Position numbers and translations under genes: made by a program. A stretch of DNA of 64,000 bases from an uncultured bacterium (GTDB lineage Bacteria > Bacillota > Clostridia > Oscillospirales > Ruminococcaceae). Below are positions 10,003-19,034 of this stretch, one piece after another; the first letter of the stretch is position 1; every line of letters begins with the position of its first letter. The stretch covers positions 1 through 64,000 of the forward strand of contig CAJMSD010000013.1 of assembly GCA_905215965.1 (NCBI GenBank), read 5' to 3'. Under the pieces are notes generated by a model that was not told where the DNA came from, did not search any database, and saw only the letters and a list, made by a program, of their open reading frames with translations.

Positions 10003-10344
10003 GAACTCCTCCCATACATCGAAAAATACGCCCATGCTGAAACACAGCTCACCGCCCTCAACACATCATTCCCCGAAGCCTTGAAAAAATCCATCCTGCA
10101 GGAAGCTGTACAGGGCAGACTTGTTCCACAAGAGCCCAACGATGAGCCTGCGTCGGTGCTTTTAGAGCGCATCCGAGCTGAGAAACAGGCACTTATCAAG
10201 GCTGGCAAAATCAAAAAGGACAAGCATGAATCGGTCATCATAACAAGGGATAAAGTTCCTTATGAGATCATAGACGGAAAAGAACGCTGTATTGCCGATG
10301 AAGTGCCGTTTGAGATTCCGGAGGGGTGGTGTTGGTGTAGGTTA
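10003..10344. repeat. Inverted repeat B, left copy (342 bp)
   Basis: Starts gaactcctcccatacatcg and ends ggtgttggtgtaggtta. The reverse complement lies at 12,200-12,541, again 342 bp with no indel and scattered substitutions. It encodes the central conserved region between the two recognition domains; recombination here exchanges only the second domain. Confidence 0.9.
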
Positions 10345-10868
10345 GGAAGTGTATGTATGAACATTCAATATGGCACTTCTCAAAAATCACAAAAGCAAGG
10401 AAAAATGCCTGTTTTGCGAATGGGCAATCTGCAAAATGGAACAATCAATTATGATAAATTAGTATATACTTCTGATGAAACTGAAATTATCCGATACCCA
10501 CTGGTGTATAACGATCTGTTGTTCAACCGTACTAACAGTAGAGAGATTGTCGGAAAAACAGCGATCTATAAAGGTGAGATGCCTGCTATTTATGCAGGGT
10601 ATCTTGTAAGAATTACTCCGATGATTGATAGCGATTATCTTAATTATGTAATGCAATCAAAATATTACTGGACTTATTGTCAGACAGTTCGTAGTGATGC
10701 AATTGGTCAATCAAATATCAATGCAGAAAAACTAAAACATTTTCTTGTACCTGTCCCAACCCTTTCCGAACAACACCGCATTGTCGCCAAAATCGAACAA
10801 CTCCTCCCCATCATCAACCAGATTTCAAAGTAATATGTTACAATCATATTGAAAGGAGGTCTTTCGAT

Positions 10869-11672
10869 ATGATTGACGAATTTAAGACTTATCTGGACAA
10901 GACAAATCTGTCCGAAAACTCAAAATCTGCGTACCTGTTTGCTTTCAGGCAGTTCACAGAGCAGTACCGCACAGTCACAAAGAAGAATCTGAATCAGTAC
11001 AAGGTGTGGCTGGTGGACAATTTCAGACCGCAGACTGTGAATCTTCGTCTGCGTGGTATGAACTGCTATCTAGAAAGTGTAGGCAAGGACAAGTGGAAAC
11101 TCTCGTTTGTCAAGGTGCAGCAGAAACCGTTCCTCGAAAATGTGATCAGTGAAGCGGATTACTTGTACTTCAAGCAGCGTCTGAAAGAGGATGACGAACT
11201 GTTCTGGTACTTTGTGATCCGCTTTCTTGCGGCTACGGGTGCGAGAGTAAGTGAGCTGATTCAGATCAAGGTGGAACATGTCAGGCTCGGTTATCTTGAC
11301 CTGTACTCCAAAGGCGGTAAACTCCGCCGTATCTACATTCCGAAATCCTTGCAGGAAGAATCCCTTGCGTGGCTTGACGCAAAGAAACAGGACAGCGGTT
11401 TTATCTTCTTGAATCAGCGTGGACAACGTATCACAACAAGGGGAATTTCTGGTGAGCTGAAGAAGTATGCAATCAAATATGGCATTGATCCGAAAGTGGT
11501 TTATCCACATTCGTTTCGTCATCGCTTTGCAAAGAGCTTTCTGGAACGTTGCAATGACATTGCATTTCTTGCCGATCTGATGGGACATGAGAGCATTGAG
11601 ACTACTCGCATTTATTTGCGTAAGACTGCTACAGAACAGCGTGAAATCGTGGATACTGTGATTGACTGGTAA
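10869..11672 (+). CDS. Tyrosine recombinase, probable hsdS invertase
   Basis: 267 residues, a XerC/D-type integrase. An N-terminal SAM-like core-binding domain spans about 1-90; the catalytic domain carries R126 (GARVSE), K151 (SKGGK), H214-x-x-R217 (HSFRHR), H240 (MGHESIETT) and nucleophile Y249 (TRIYL), so the full active-site set is present. AAAGGAGGT precedes the ATG with good spacing, 35 bp after the silent hsdS cassette. Enzymes of this size placed between opposed hsdS genes invert specificity cassettes in other bacteria (for example pneumococcal SpnIII/CreX loci), which makes the inverted repeats here its likely substrate. The gene lies between both repeat pairs and flips with every inversion. 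Confidence 0.88.
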   Translation: MIDEFKTYLDKTNLSENSKSAYLFAFRQFTEQYRTVTKKNLNQYKVWLVDNFRPQTVNLRLRGMNCYLESVGKDKWKLSFVKVQQKPFLENVISEADYLYFKQRLKEDDELFWYFVIRFLAATGARVSELIQIKVEHVRLGYLDLYSKGGKLRRIYIPKSLQEESLAWLDAKKQDSGFIFLNQRGQRITTRGISGELKKYAIKYGIDPKVVYPHSFRHRFAKSFLERCNDIAFLADLMGHESIETTRIYLRKTATEQREIVDTVIDW

Positions 11673-11678
11673 TGAAAA

Positions 11679-11713
11679 GGGCATACCCTCAATGTGAGAG
11701 TATGCCCGGTTTT
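11679..11713 (+). terminator. Bidirectional terminator between recombinase and hsdS
   Basis: Stem gggcatac (11,679-11,686) with gtatgccc (11,700-11,707), extended by an inner ctc/gag pair, followed by GGTTTTTT on the plus strand. Read the other way the stem is followed by CCTTTT, so it may also end hsdS transcripts. Confidence 0.75.
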
Positions 11714-13282
11714 TTATAGGATTTTGCATAGTTTCATGAGTTCTTCGATTTTGGTGACGATGCGGTGTTGTTCTTCGAGTGGGGGGATTGGAATAATAAT
11801 ATTTTTCAGTGAAGTAAGACTTACTGTTTTTTGTGCTGTTCCTGTTGCTGTTTCTTTGCATTGTTCATAAACTAAAGGTGTCCTTAACCAATGAACAAGA
11901 AAATCCGAATCAACAAATAAAGGTTTCAATAAGGCAATATGTCGTTGAAAACAGAATTCCCTATCGTTTTCCACTTTCATCACTATGCCGTAGGAGCCTG
12001 TAACAGTAAACAAAATATCATTCTTAATTGGTTTTCTATTGTTGTCAAGTTTATTATAGTATTCTTCGGGAACATATCTTGTGTTTGAAAAATCTATTTT
12101 GCCAGAAGAAACGTTAGATATAACGATGAATGGCTTACCATTAGGGACTTGTGGTGGCGGCTGATGATCGCCATCAGTTATACTTTGACAAATATGTGAT
12201 AATCTACACCAACACCACCCCTCCGGAATCTCAAACGGCACTTCACCGGCAATGCAGCGTTCTTTTCCGTCTATGATCTCATAAGGAACTTTATCCCTTG
12301 TCACGATGACTGATTCGTGCTTATCCTTCTTGATTTTGCCAGCCTTGACAAGTGCCTGTTTCTCGGCTCGGATGCGTTCAAGCAGAACAGATGCAGATTC
12401 ATCATCAGGATTTTGTGGAACAAGCCTGCCCTGTACCGCTTCCTGCAGGATGGATTTTTTCAAGGCTTCTGGGAAGGATGTGTTGAGGGCGGTGAGCTGT
12501 GTTTCGGCTTGGGCGTATTTTTCGATGTATGGGAGGAGTTCCTCTATTTTGGCAACGATACGGTGTTGTTCGGAAAGGGATGGAAGAGGAATGAGTAATT
12601 TATCAATAGCATTTGAAGATAACCCCTGTATTCCTATACCTTTTCCGCCAATTAACCCAGAGTGCTTATAGAGATTGAAAATGAAATAGAAAAAGTACAT
12701 ATCAACAGTGGCATATGGGCGTAATCTATGTATGTGGTTTTGTATCCTCATAGGATAATCATAGTTCCATATAGCTGCTCTACCAATATCGCCACCTTCA
12801 CATACAAGCAAATCACCTTTTGTCACAGTACACTTTTCTATTTCGCTTTCAGTAAAGAGCATTTCTTTAAGTTTATCCAACTCAAATCTATCCCAATATA
12901 AGTTCGATGTTGTAATGTACTGCATTTTAGTCCCTTGTTGATTTGAGGAATTAAGTGCCTTTCCTGTGTTATGCTGAAAAACTGTTCCTAATCTACACCA
13001 TTCCCATGTATCCGGAATCTCAAACGGCACTTCATCCGAAATATCCCGAATTTCCTTGCCTACCTGCTCACAAAAGGCATAAGGGAGATTACGGGAAGCC
13101 CCACGGAAAATTTCAGAAGTCTTCTTGTCCTTTTTGATCTTGCCAGCCTTAATCAGCTCCTGCTTTTCTGCCTTGATGCGTTCAAGCAGGACAGATGCAG
13201 GTTCATCATTCGGATCCTGCGGAACGAGTTTTCCCTGTACCGCCATCTGGAGGATGGAGTTCTTTAACTGCTGTGCGGTCAT
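11714..13282 (-). CDS. hsdS: Type I restriction-modification specificity subunit HsdS (expressed copy)
   Basis: 522 residues that recognise the DNA target for the HsdM/HsdR enzyme. Layout: N-terminal conserved segment (1-60, SILQMAVQGKLVPQ), first recognition domain (about 95-235), central conserved segment (about 240-345, with a second SILQEAVQGRLVPQ), second recognition domain (about 360-500), and the C-terminal helix EEQHRIVTKIEELM. The ATG overlaps the hsdM stop by 4 bp. Only this copy has the full 5' end and the hsdM junction, so it is the expressed allele. The segments shared with the plus-strand cassette are inverted repeats, and the gene's current sequence is probably one of at least four possible combinations. 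Confidence 0.93.
   Translation of the reverse strand: MTAQQLKNSILQMAVQGKLVPQDPNDEPASVLLERIKAEKQELIKAGKIKKDKKTSEIFRGASRNLPYAFCEQVGKEIRDISDEVPFEIPDTWEWCRLGTVFQHNTGKALNSSNQQGTKMQYITTSNLYWDRFELDKLKEMLFTESEIEKCTVTKGDLLVCEGGDIGRAAIWNYDYPMRIQNHIHRLRPYATVDMYFFYFIFNLYKHSGLIGGKGIGIQGLSSNAIDKLLIPLPSLSEQHRIVAKIEELLPYIEKYAQAETQLTALNTSFPEALKKSILQEAVQGRLVPQNPDDESASVLLERIRAEKQALVKAGKIKKDKHESVIVTRDKVPYEIIDGKERCIAGEVPFEIPEGWCWCRLSHICQSITDGDHQPPPQVPNGKPFIVISNVSSGKIDFSNTRYVPEEYYNKLDNNRKPIKNDILFTVTGSYGIVMKVENDREFCFQRHIALLKPLFVDSDFLVHWLRTPLVYEQCKETATGTAQKTVSLTSLKNIIIPIPPLEEQHRIVTKIEELMKLCKIL
12200..12541. repeat. Inverted repeat B, right copy (342 bp)
   Basis: Reverse complement of 10,003-10,344, covering the central conserved region of the expressed hsdS. 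Confidence 0.9.
13014..13099. repeat. Inverted repeat A, right copy (86 bp)
   Basis: Reverse complement of 9448-9533, just upstream (in reading direction) of the first recognition domain of the expressed hsdS. Confidence 0.9.
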
Positions 13283-14766
13283 GACATATCCTCCGTATCC
13301 GAAATTCCAAGAATATCTGTAATCTGTGCCAGAATCCGATCAATATCCGCATTCAGACTTGCACGCTTCTCTTGATACTGCTGAATCAGTTCCTTCGGCG
13401 GGAGAATTTCTTCCTCCTCATGCGGAAAACCGCAGAGGTCAATATTATATCCACGCTCTACAAGCTCGGCAGCGGTATATTTCTTTGCCTTGTCGAAGCC
13501 GTCCACCGTGATCTCCTCACGCTGATTCCACCACTCCATGACAGGTGCAAAATGCTCCAGCTTCATTGGCTTTGTCTTTGAGAAGTTCTTGTAGCCATCG
13601 GGCATATCCAGACGATAGAACCATGTTTCCTTGGTAGGTCCGGTCTTGTCAAAGAACAGGATATTCGTTGTAATAGAAGTGTACGGTGCAAAGACGCTGT
13701 GCGGCATACGAATGACCGTGTGCAGATTAAATTCACCCAACAGTTTCTTCTTGATTGCTACCTTGGCATTATCTGTGCCAAACAAGAAGCCATCGGGGAG
13801 AATGACTGCAGCCCTGCCGTTCTGCTTCAAGCGATACATGATCACGGACATGAACAGATCCGCAGTTTCACTGCTTGCAAGGTCAGTCGGGAAATGATTC
13901 TTGACCTCCGCCTTTTCACTGCCGCCGTAGGGAGGATTCATCAGCACCACATCAAACTGATCTTCTTCCGTATAGTCCAGTACATCGTACAGGAGCGAAT
14001 TATCATGGTAGATTCTCGGTGTATCAATGTTATGCAGAAGCAGATTTGTCACACACAGCATATACGGGAACTGCTTCTTCTCAATGCCATAAACAGAAGT
14101 ATCAAAGGCTTCAATATCCTCAACCGTCTTTCTCTGCGGTTCAAGTGCTTTCAGCCAGCTTGTAATAAATCCGCCTGTACCGCAGGCAAAGTCCGCCATT
14201 TTCTCACCAATTCTCGGCTTGATGATCTGTGCCATGAAATCTGTCACAGCTCTTGGCGTATAGAATTCACCTGCAGAACCTGCACTTTGCAGTTCTTTCA
14301 GAATGGATTCGTAGATTTCTCCGAATGCGTGACTTTCTTCATAATCAGCCAACTGGAGTTCATCAATGACGTTAACAACCTGACGCAGCAGAACGCCGTC
14401 CTTCATGTAGTTGTTGGTATCCTCAAAGGTCGTCTTGACGATTGCCTTTTTGATAGGTGTCTTTTTGTTTACTTCAAGGGATTTCAATGTTGGAAACAGC
14501 GTATTATTGACAAAGTCAAGCAGTTCATCGCCTGTGATTGCTGTTCCTTTGCCATCATCAACCGCCCAGTTTCTCCATCTGCATTCTTCGGGAATGATGG
14601 ATGTGTAGTCATCGTCATCGTATTCCCAATCTTCTTCTTTTGTATCATAGACCTTGAGAAACAAGAGCCACGCAATCTGCTCAATACGCTGTGCATCGCC
14701 GTTGATACCAGCGTCATTTCTCATAATATCCCGTAATCTCTTTACGAAATTACCTAAACTGCTCAT
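13279..14766 (-). CDS. hsdM: Type I restriction-modification DNA methyltransferase HsdM
   Basis: 495 residues, an N6-adenine methyltransferase using S-adenosylmethionine. An N-terminal helical domain (1-130, LRDIMRNDAGINGDAQRIEQ) is followed by the Rossmann methylase domain with motif I DFACGTGGF (192-200) and catalytic motif IV NPPY (277-280). EFYTPRAV (167-174) is the usual segment before motif I. It is complete. It starts 3 bp after the hsdR stop and overlaps hsdS by 4 bp, so hsdR-hsdM-hsdS is one operon. Confidence 0.96.
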   Translation of the reverse strand: MSSLGNFVKRLRDIMRNDAGINGDAQRIEQIAWLLFLKVYDTKEEDWEYDDDDYTSIIPEECRWRNWAVDDGKGTAITGDELLDFVNNTLFPTLKSLEVNKKTPIKKAIVKTTFEDTNNYMKDGVLLRQVVNVIDELQLADYEESHAFGEIYESILKELQSAGSAGEFYTPRAVTDFMAQIIKPRIGEKMADFACGTGGFITSWLKALEPQRKTVEDIEAFDTSVYGIEKKQFPYMLCVTNLLLHNIDTPRIYHDNSLLYDVLDYTEEDQFDVVLMNPPYGGSEKAEVKNHFPTDLASSETADLFMSVIMYRLKQNGRAAVILPDGFLFGTDNAKVAIKKKLLGEFNLHTVIRMPHSVFAPYTSITTNILFFDKTGPTKETWFYRLDMPDGYKNFSKTKPMKLEHFAPVMEWWNQREEITVDGFDKAKKYTAAELVERGYNIDLCGFPHEEEEILPPKELIQQYQEKRASLNADIDRILAQITDILGISDTEDMS

Positions 14767-14769
14767 ATG

Positions 14770-17106
14770 TTATACCACCTTGTAAATTTCTTCTTCCAGT
14801 TCACGAATGACCTGCAGATATCCTTCCTTGCCACCAAACAGCTTCACGATGGCAGAGGGTTTGCCCATACGGATAAAAGGATCCAGTTTCAGAACCTGTG
14901 TATCTTCGATCTGCATTACGCCCTCATTGGAATACATATCCAGCAGTGCTTCAATGACTTCTCTTGCCATACCGCTGTATTTGCTGATATAGTCACGCTT
15001 TTTCACATTGTTGGCACGTTCTTTTCTTGTCAGCGGTTTCTTGTCGAACGCAACATGAACGATAAAGTCGAATACATCCACATCTTCCATACCCTGTGAT
15101 TCCTTCAACGCCATCAGATCAATACCATGCTCCTTGAACAGTTCCAGAATGGTCTTTTTCTTTTCCTCGCTGTTCCAGCTTTTGATGAAGTGTTCCAGAT
15201 CTGCAAATTCGCCCAGAATATTGGTACGGGTGTAGTCGATGATATTTTCATGACGCAGAAGCTTGCCGTCCGCATCATAGACAGAAACAACTTTATTGAT
15301 GATTCGTACTGTACAGCCGTCCACATCCACATAGGGCTTTTCCTGCGGATCTGTCGGAGGTTCGGGTGGATCTACTGATTTGTCCGGTCCAACCTTTGGT
15401 TTGGGAGGATGGTAATTCGGATCAACCTCAACCGGTCCATCCCATTCGGGATCATAGAACAGTCTTGAAATGTTACGGAAATCCATTACTACGAAATGTG
15501 TCTTTCCATCCTTTTCCCGCAGCCGTGTTCCTCTTCCGATTATTTGCTTGAATTCCGTCATAGAACCGATATTCTCATCCAGCACAATGAGTTTGGTCAT
15601 TTTGCAGTCTGCTCCGGTAGAGAGGAGCTTGGATGTTGTAGCAATTACGGGGTATTTTTCTCCAACGGAGATAAACTGTTTTAGCTTACTCTTTCCATAT
15701 ACATCCGAACCTGTAATGCGTACAATGTAGTCGGGATTCTTGGCGACCATATCTGCATTAAAATTGACAAGTGCAACTCTCATTCGTTCTGCTGCATCTT
15801 CTGTTGCACAGAACACAATGGTTTTCTGCATTCTGTCCGTGCTGATCAGATAGTTGGTGATTTCCAGAGCAACTTGGTTGATACGGTCTGCGATAATGAT
15901 GTTGTAGTCATAGTCGGTGTTGTTGTATATTCTGTCCTCAATTTCATTACCATAGTAATCCCGTTGTCCTTTCAGCGGTCGCCAGCCGTCGCTGATATCG
16001 GTAGTGATGCTAATCACTTTGAAAGGGGCAAGGAATCCATCTTCAATACCATTTTTGAGGGAATAGGTATAAACAGGCTCTCCAAAATAAGTGATATTAG
16101 AAGTGTAGGTCGTTTCCTTTGGTGTAGCAGTCATACCAATTTGTGTAGCAGAAGAAAAATATTCCAGTATTCTGCGCCAACGGCTATCTTCTTTCGCACT
16201 GCCACGATGACACTCGTCTACAATAATTAGGTCAAAGAAGTCTTTGTCGAACAGCTCAGAGAAATGTTCTTTATCATCATCTCCGATAAGCTGCTGATAA
16301 AGTGAGAAATACACCTGATGAGATGTGATTGTAGTCTTGTCATCTTTGGACACATTGATTTTGTGAATTACTTTCTCAAGAGGTGCAAAGTCTTGTGCTA
16401 TCGACTGATCCACAAGGATATTTCTGTCTGCAAGATACAAAATTTTTCGCTTCATACCGCTTTTGAGCAAGCGGAAAACAATTTGGAATGCTGTATAAGT
16501 CTTACCCGTACCGGTTGCCATGACAAGCAGCAACCTGTTATCACCACGTGCAACAGCATCCACGGTTCTGTTGACAGCAACTCGCTGATAATATCTCGGC
16601 TCGTAGGTGTTCTGGCTTGAGTAATAGGGCTGACTCATGACTGTCAGCTCGTTAACTGACAGACCATTTCCTCCGTTTGCTTCAGCCTTGTATCGTTCCA
16701 TTAACTCATCCGGTGTAGGAAAATCTGAAAGTGCAATCTCTCGTTCCACACCTGTGAGCATATCATGTTCATAAAATGCGTCACCATTGGAGCTGTAAAC
16801 AAACTGTACATCCATCATCTGTGCATATGTAATTGCCTGCTGCAAGCCGAAAGAAACACTGTGCTTATTGTCCTTTGCTTCCACAATCGCAATCGGGAAG
16901 CTGCTGTTATAATAGAGGACATAATCGGCATACTTCGCACTTTTCTTATCACGATGCACAAAGTTACCGTTCAGACAGATCTTACCGTCTGTAATCTTGG
17001 TTTCCATTGTGATCCTGCTTTTGTCCCATTTTGCAAGAATGGCAGGGGTGATGTATTGGAGCTTGATGTCCTCCTCGGACATTTGCTTTTTTGTCAATAT
17101 CGTCAT
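14770..17106 (-). CDS. hsdR: Type I restriction endonuclease subunit HsdR
   Basis: 778 residues: ATP-dependent DNA translocase and nuclease of the type I enzyme. The nuclease core D61...E76-A-K78 (IAIVEAK) lies in the first 100 residues. Helicase motif I MATGTGKT sits at about 196-203, DECH box (VDECHRGS) near 292, and motif VI-like IGRGTRLREKDGKTHF further on. A charged C-terminal region (EDVDVFDFIVHVAFDKKPLTRKER) is the HsdM/S contact domain of this family. First gene of the hsd operon, with its own promoter. Complete and apparently active. Confidence 0.95.
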   Translation of the reverse strand: MTILTKKQMSEEDIKLQYITPAILAKWDKSRITMETKITDGKICLNGNFVHRDKKSAKYADYVLYYNSSFPIAIVEAKDNKHSVSFGLQQAITYAQMMDVQFVYSSNGDAFYEHDMLTGVEREIALSDFPTPDELMERYKAEANGGNGLSVNELTVMSQPYYSSQNTYEPRYYQRVAVNRTVDAVARGDNRLLLVMATGTGKTYTAFQIVFRLLKSGMKRKILYLADRNILVDQSIAQDFAPLEKVIHKINVSKDDKTTITSHQVYFSLYQQLIGDDDKEHFSELFDKDFFDLIIVDECHRGSAKEDSRWRRILEYFSSATQIGMTATPKETTYTSNITYFGEPVYTYSLKNGIEDGFLAPFKVISITTDISDGWRPLKGQRDYYGNEIEDRIYNNTDYDYNIIIADRINQVALEITNYLISTDRMQKTIVFCATEDAAERMRVALVNFNADMVAKNPDYIVRITGSDVYGKSKLKQFISVGEKYPVIATTSKLLSTGADCKMTKLIVLDENIGSMTEFKQIIGRGTRLREKDGKTHFVVMDFRNISRLFYDPEWDGPVEVDPNYHPPKPKVGPDKSVDPPEPPTDPQEKPYVDVDGCTVRIINKVVSVYDADGKLLRHENIIDYTRTNILGEFADLEHFIKSWNSEEKKKTILELFKEHGIDLMALKESQGMEDVDVFDFIVHVAFDKKPLTRKERANNVKKRDYISKYSGMAREVIEALLDMYSNEGVMQIEDTQVLKLDPFIRMGKPSAIVKLFGGKEGYLQVIRELEEEIYKVV

Positions 17107-17165
17107 GTTTGTGTTACACCTCCAACTTCCGATAATTTTTCATTGCGAGAAGTTATACATTATTT

Positions 17166-17194
17166 ATTATACCACTTTCTTACAAAAATTTCAA
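17166..17194 (-). promoter_or_regulatory. Promoter of the hsdRMS operon
   Basis: On the minus strand TTGAAA (17,189-17,194), a 17-bp spacer and TATAAT (17,166-17,171), about 60 bp before the hsdR start. Confidence 0.7.
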
Positions 17195-17482
17195 TCCTTT
17201 CACGCAATTTTCGTGCTTCTACACCGTTCTCCAAAACCAGTATACAGCATCAGTAGTTCAGAAATTGCATAACTGCAAGAAATCCTCGGAAATTTCCGAG
17301 GATTTCATTCATATTTCTCGCTTAAGTAGTACCTGCTGGGTGATTTCAATCATAAATGCGTGTTCCACTTTTCATCTTGACATCTACGCACGTTTTCATC
17401 GTTTCAATACGACTTTAAACGATCCATCCGCATCGCTCATCAAACTCAGCGTCCGGATATATTCGGGGAAGAGAACTTCATT
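17195..17482. other. Non-coding gap with a 22-bp perfect palindrome
   Basis: No credible gene. The only clear structure is the perfect palindrome atcctcggaaatttccgagg+at at 17,282-17,303. It lies downstream of the 121-residue gene on the minus strand, where it could form a hairpin, but there is no T-run, so a terminator role is doubtful. The rest looks like decayed coding sequence without an identifiable source. Confidence 0.5.
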
Positions 17483-17848
17483 TTAATAGCTGCTTATCGT
17501 TATACGACCTTGTTTCTCTATTGCTTTTTCAAACAGGCATCGTAACAAATGTAGTACCTCTCTGTCCTCGTTATATACAAGTAATTTCTCATCCACTTTC
17601 ATAAGTTGCTCATAAAACAGTCTAAGATCCGGAACCTCCCAGTTCTCTTCATCATACCATCCAATAGCAAGATGATAATAGTACGCTAAACCTGTCCATC
17701 CATCTTTTTGTGGCTTGATTGTTTTGACAATTGAATTAAAATATCCGCTCCATACTCCTAACTGTTCTATCTCTTTGTCATGCGCGTAAAGCCTCAAGAG
17801 TATTTCTTCATCACCTTCGAAGCCTTCATAATACCTTTCGTTAATCAT
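17483..17848 (-). CDS. Hypothetical protein, 121 aa
   Basis: An acidic, aromatic-rich soluble protein (many W, Y, E) with no signal peptide or membrane segment and no motif I recognise. GGAGGAAGT precedes the ATG. A 14-codon ORF immediately upstream overlaps the start by ATGA, which suggests translational coupling. It lies between the WYL regulator and the restriction operon, on the same strand; proteins of this size and composition in such places can be immunity or accessory proteins, but that is only a guess. Confidence 0.6.
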   Translation of the reverse strand: MINERYYEGFEGDEEILLRLYAHDKEIEQLGVWSGYFNSIVKTIKPQKDGWTGLAYYYHLAIGWYDEENWEVPDLRLFYEQLMKVDEKLLVYNEDREVLHLLRCLFEKAIEKQGRITISSY

Positions 17849-17889
17849 ACTTCCTCCATTTTGTCAAGTTCTTTGGTATCGACGGTCAT
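17845..17889 (-). CDS. 14-residue ORF coupled to the 121-aa gene
   Basis: AAGGAGGCGATACC precedes an ATG at 17,889 that opens MTVDTKELDKMEEV, and the TGA overlaps the next ATG. It has a better Shine-Dalgarno than many real genes here. It may be a leader peptide or the remaining N-terminus of a decayed gene. Confidence 0.45.
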   Translation of the reverse strand: MTVDTKELDKMEEV

Positions 17890-17923
17890 GGTATCGCCTC
17901 CTTGCGGTACAAATCAATTTCCT

Positions 17924-18910
17924 TCATTCAATATTAATCGCTTTCCTTAACATCCCCATATATTCATCGCACACCCACTCCGGTGCAGTAATTCTCATCT
18001 GTCCTGTAAACTGAAACAGCCATCCCCAGAATGTCGGGCTGAGTTGCACCTCTACATTCGCAGTGAAACTGTCATCCTCGCATGGACGGATTTTAGTATC
18101 CATTCCAAACTTTTCGTATATATAATCGATCATCCGAGCATCAAACACAAGCGTCACCTTGACGGTTTCACCGCCATACATCTTGAACACCTGTGCATTA
18201 TACTTGGCAACACTTCGGCTGCGGATCTTTGCCTTGCTGCTGATCGGTTCGTTCAGGAGCTCTACCTTTTCGATGCGGTCAAGTCTGTAATTGTAATTCC
18301 TGTCAGCCTTCGGATTGTAGCAGGTGAGATAGTATCTGTCGTTGTTGTAAACTAGGGCAATTGGCTCTACTGTATGAATTCCATTCTCGGAACGGTACAC
18401 TTTTTCCCGTCGCTCATTCAGATGGAAATAGTGGATTGTCACTTTCTTCTTTTCACGGATGGCTTCTTCCAGTATCTGAATGGTATAGTAGATACACTCG
18501 TTTGTTGGCTTGACGGTATTGAAACGGACAATGTTGCTTGTCAGCACCTCTGCCTGCTTGCTGCCGCCGAGAGCCGCAATCTTTTCAATCAGTTCCTTTG
18601 TCTTTTTCTCTGACAGCAGGTGCGATGCCTCAACAGCATCAATCAGCATTTTTAGTTCCGGTATGCTGAATCGACGGTCGGCAATGTAATAACCTTTTGC
18701 TTTGCACACCTGACAGGACTGTATTTCGTATCCTTGTTCATTGAGCAGCTTGATGTCCGTTGCCAGTGTACGACGATCGCACACAATGTCCATTTCCATC
18801 AGACGACGGCAGATCTCATTTGTCACCATTGGGTTGTTCTCATCTGTTTCCTGCCGGAGCAGTTCCAAGAGCTTTAACAGCTTCAGTTTACGATAATTTT
18901 CGGGGTTCAT
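17924..18910 (-). CDS. HTH and WYL domain transcriptional regulator
   Basis: 328 residues from the ATG at 18,910, which follows GGAGGTGAATGT; an in-frame ATG nine codons earlier lacks such a site. The N-terminal winged helix (LKLLKLLELLRQETDENNPM) is followed by a WYL domain (about 140-220, with IHTVEPIALVYNNDRYYLTCYN) and a C-terminal WCX-like region. WYL proteins sense nucleic-acid-derived ligands and often repress phage-defence or stress genes. Its place upstream of the restriction operon on the same strand fits that role, but it could equally belong to the neighbouring mobile element. Confidence 0.85.
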   Translation of the reverse strand: MNPENYRKLKLLKLLELLRQETDENNPMVTNEICRRLMEMDIVCDRRTLATDIKLLNEQGYEIQSCQVCKAKGYYIADRRFSIPELKMLIDAVEASHLLSEKKTKELIEKIAALGGSKQAEVLTSNIVRFNTVKPTNECIYYTIQILEEAIREKKKVTIHYFHLNERREKVYRSENGIHTVEPIALVYNNDRYYLTCYNPKADRNYNYRLDRIEKVELLNEPISSKAKIRSRSVAKYNAQVFKMYGGETVKVTLVFDARMIDYIYEKFGMDTKIRPCEDDSFTANVEVQLSPTFWGWLFQFTGQMRITAPEWVCDEYMGMLRKAINIE

Positions 18911-18946
18911 ACATTCACCTCCATCAGAGTGGTTCATATTGTTTCT

Positions 18947-18975
18947 ATTATACCATATTCTGACGGTTTTGTAAA
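18947..18975 (-). promoter_or_regulatory. Promoter of the WYL regulator gene
   Basis: Minus-strand TTTACA (18,970-18,975), 17-bp spacer, TATAAT (18,947-18,952), about 37 bp before the chosen ATG. Confidence 0.7.
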
Positions 18976-19034
18976 TAGCTTGTTGTCCTGTTTCTGCGAC
19001 AATAAGCCTATGTACCGATTCGTTTCCGAATCGG

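Larger units (their letters stand above)
9448..10833 (+). pseudogene. hsdS: Silent hsdS cassette (type I RM specificity subunit lacking its 5' end)
   Basis: The reading frame encodes two target-recognition domains with a central conserved region (EALKKSILQEAVQGRLVPQ) and a C-terminal EQHRIVAKIEQLLP, but lacks the first about 60 residues found in the complete hsdS at 11,714-13,282. Similarity to that gene begins abruptly at 9448 (ASRNLPYAFCEQIGKEIRDI); immediately upstream the frame is closed by TGA. An internal ATG at 9517 could start a 438-residue product, but without a good ribosome-binding site. Its first domain and its second domain differ from those of the complete gene, while the shared segments are near-identical at DNA level. 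It is therefore best read as a donor of alternative recognition domains, exchanged by inversion. Confidence 0.85.

Noticed and set aside
11070..11861. Minus-strand frame of 263 codons across the recombinase gene
   Set aside because: It is antisense to a recombinase with all catalytic residues, and its sequence shows no fold signature.
17265..17486. 73-codon plus-strand frame in the gap before the restriction operon
   Set aside because: No Shine-Dalgarno and no recognisable sequence; it covers the palindrome.
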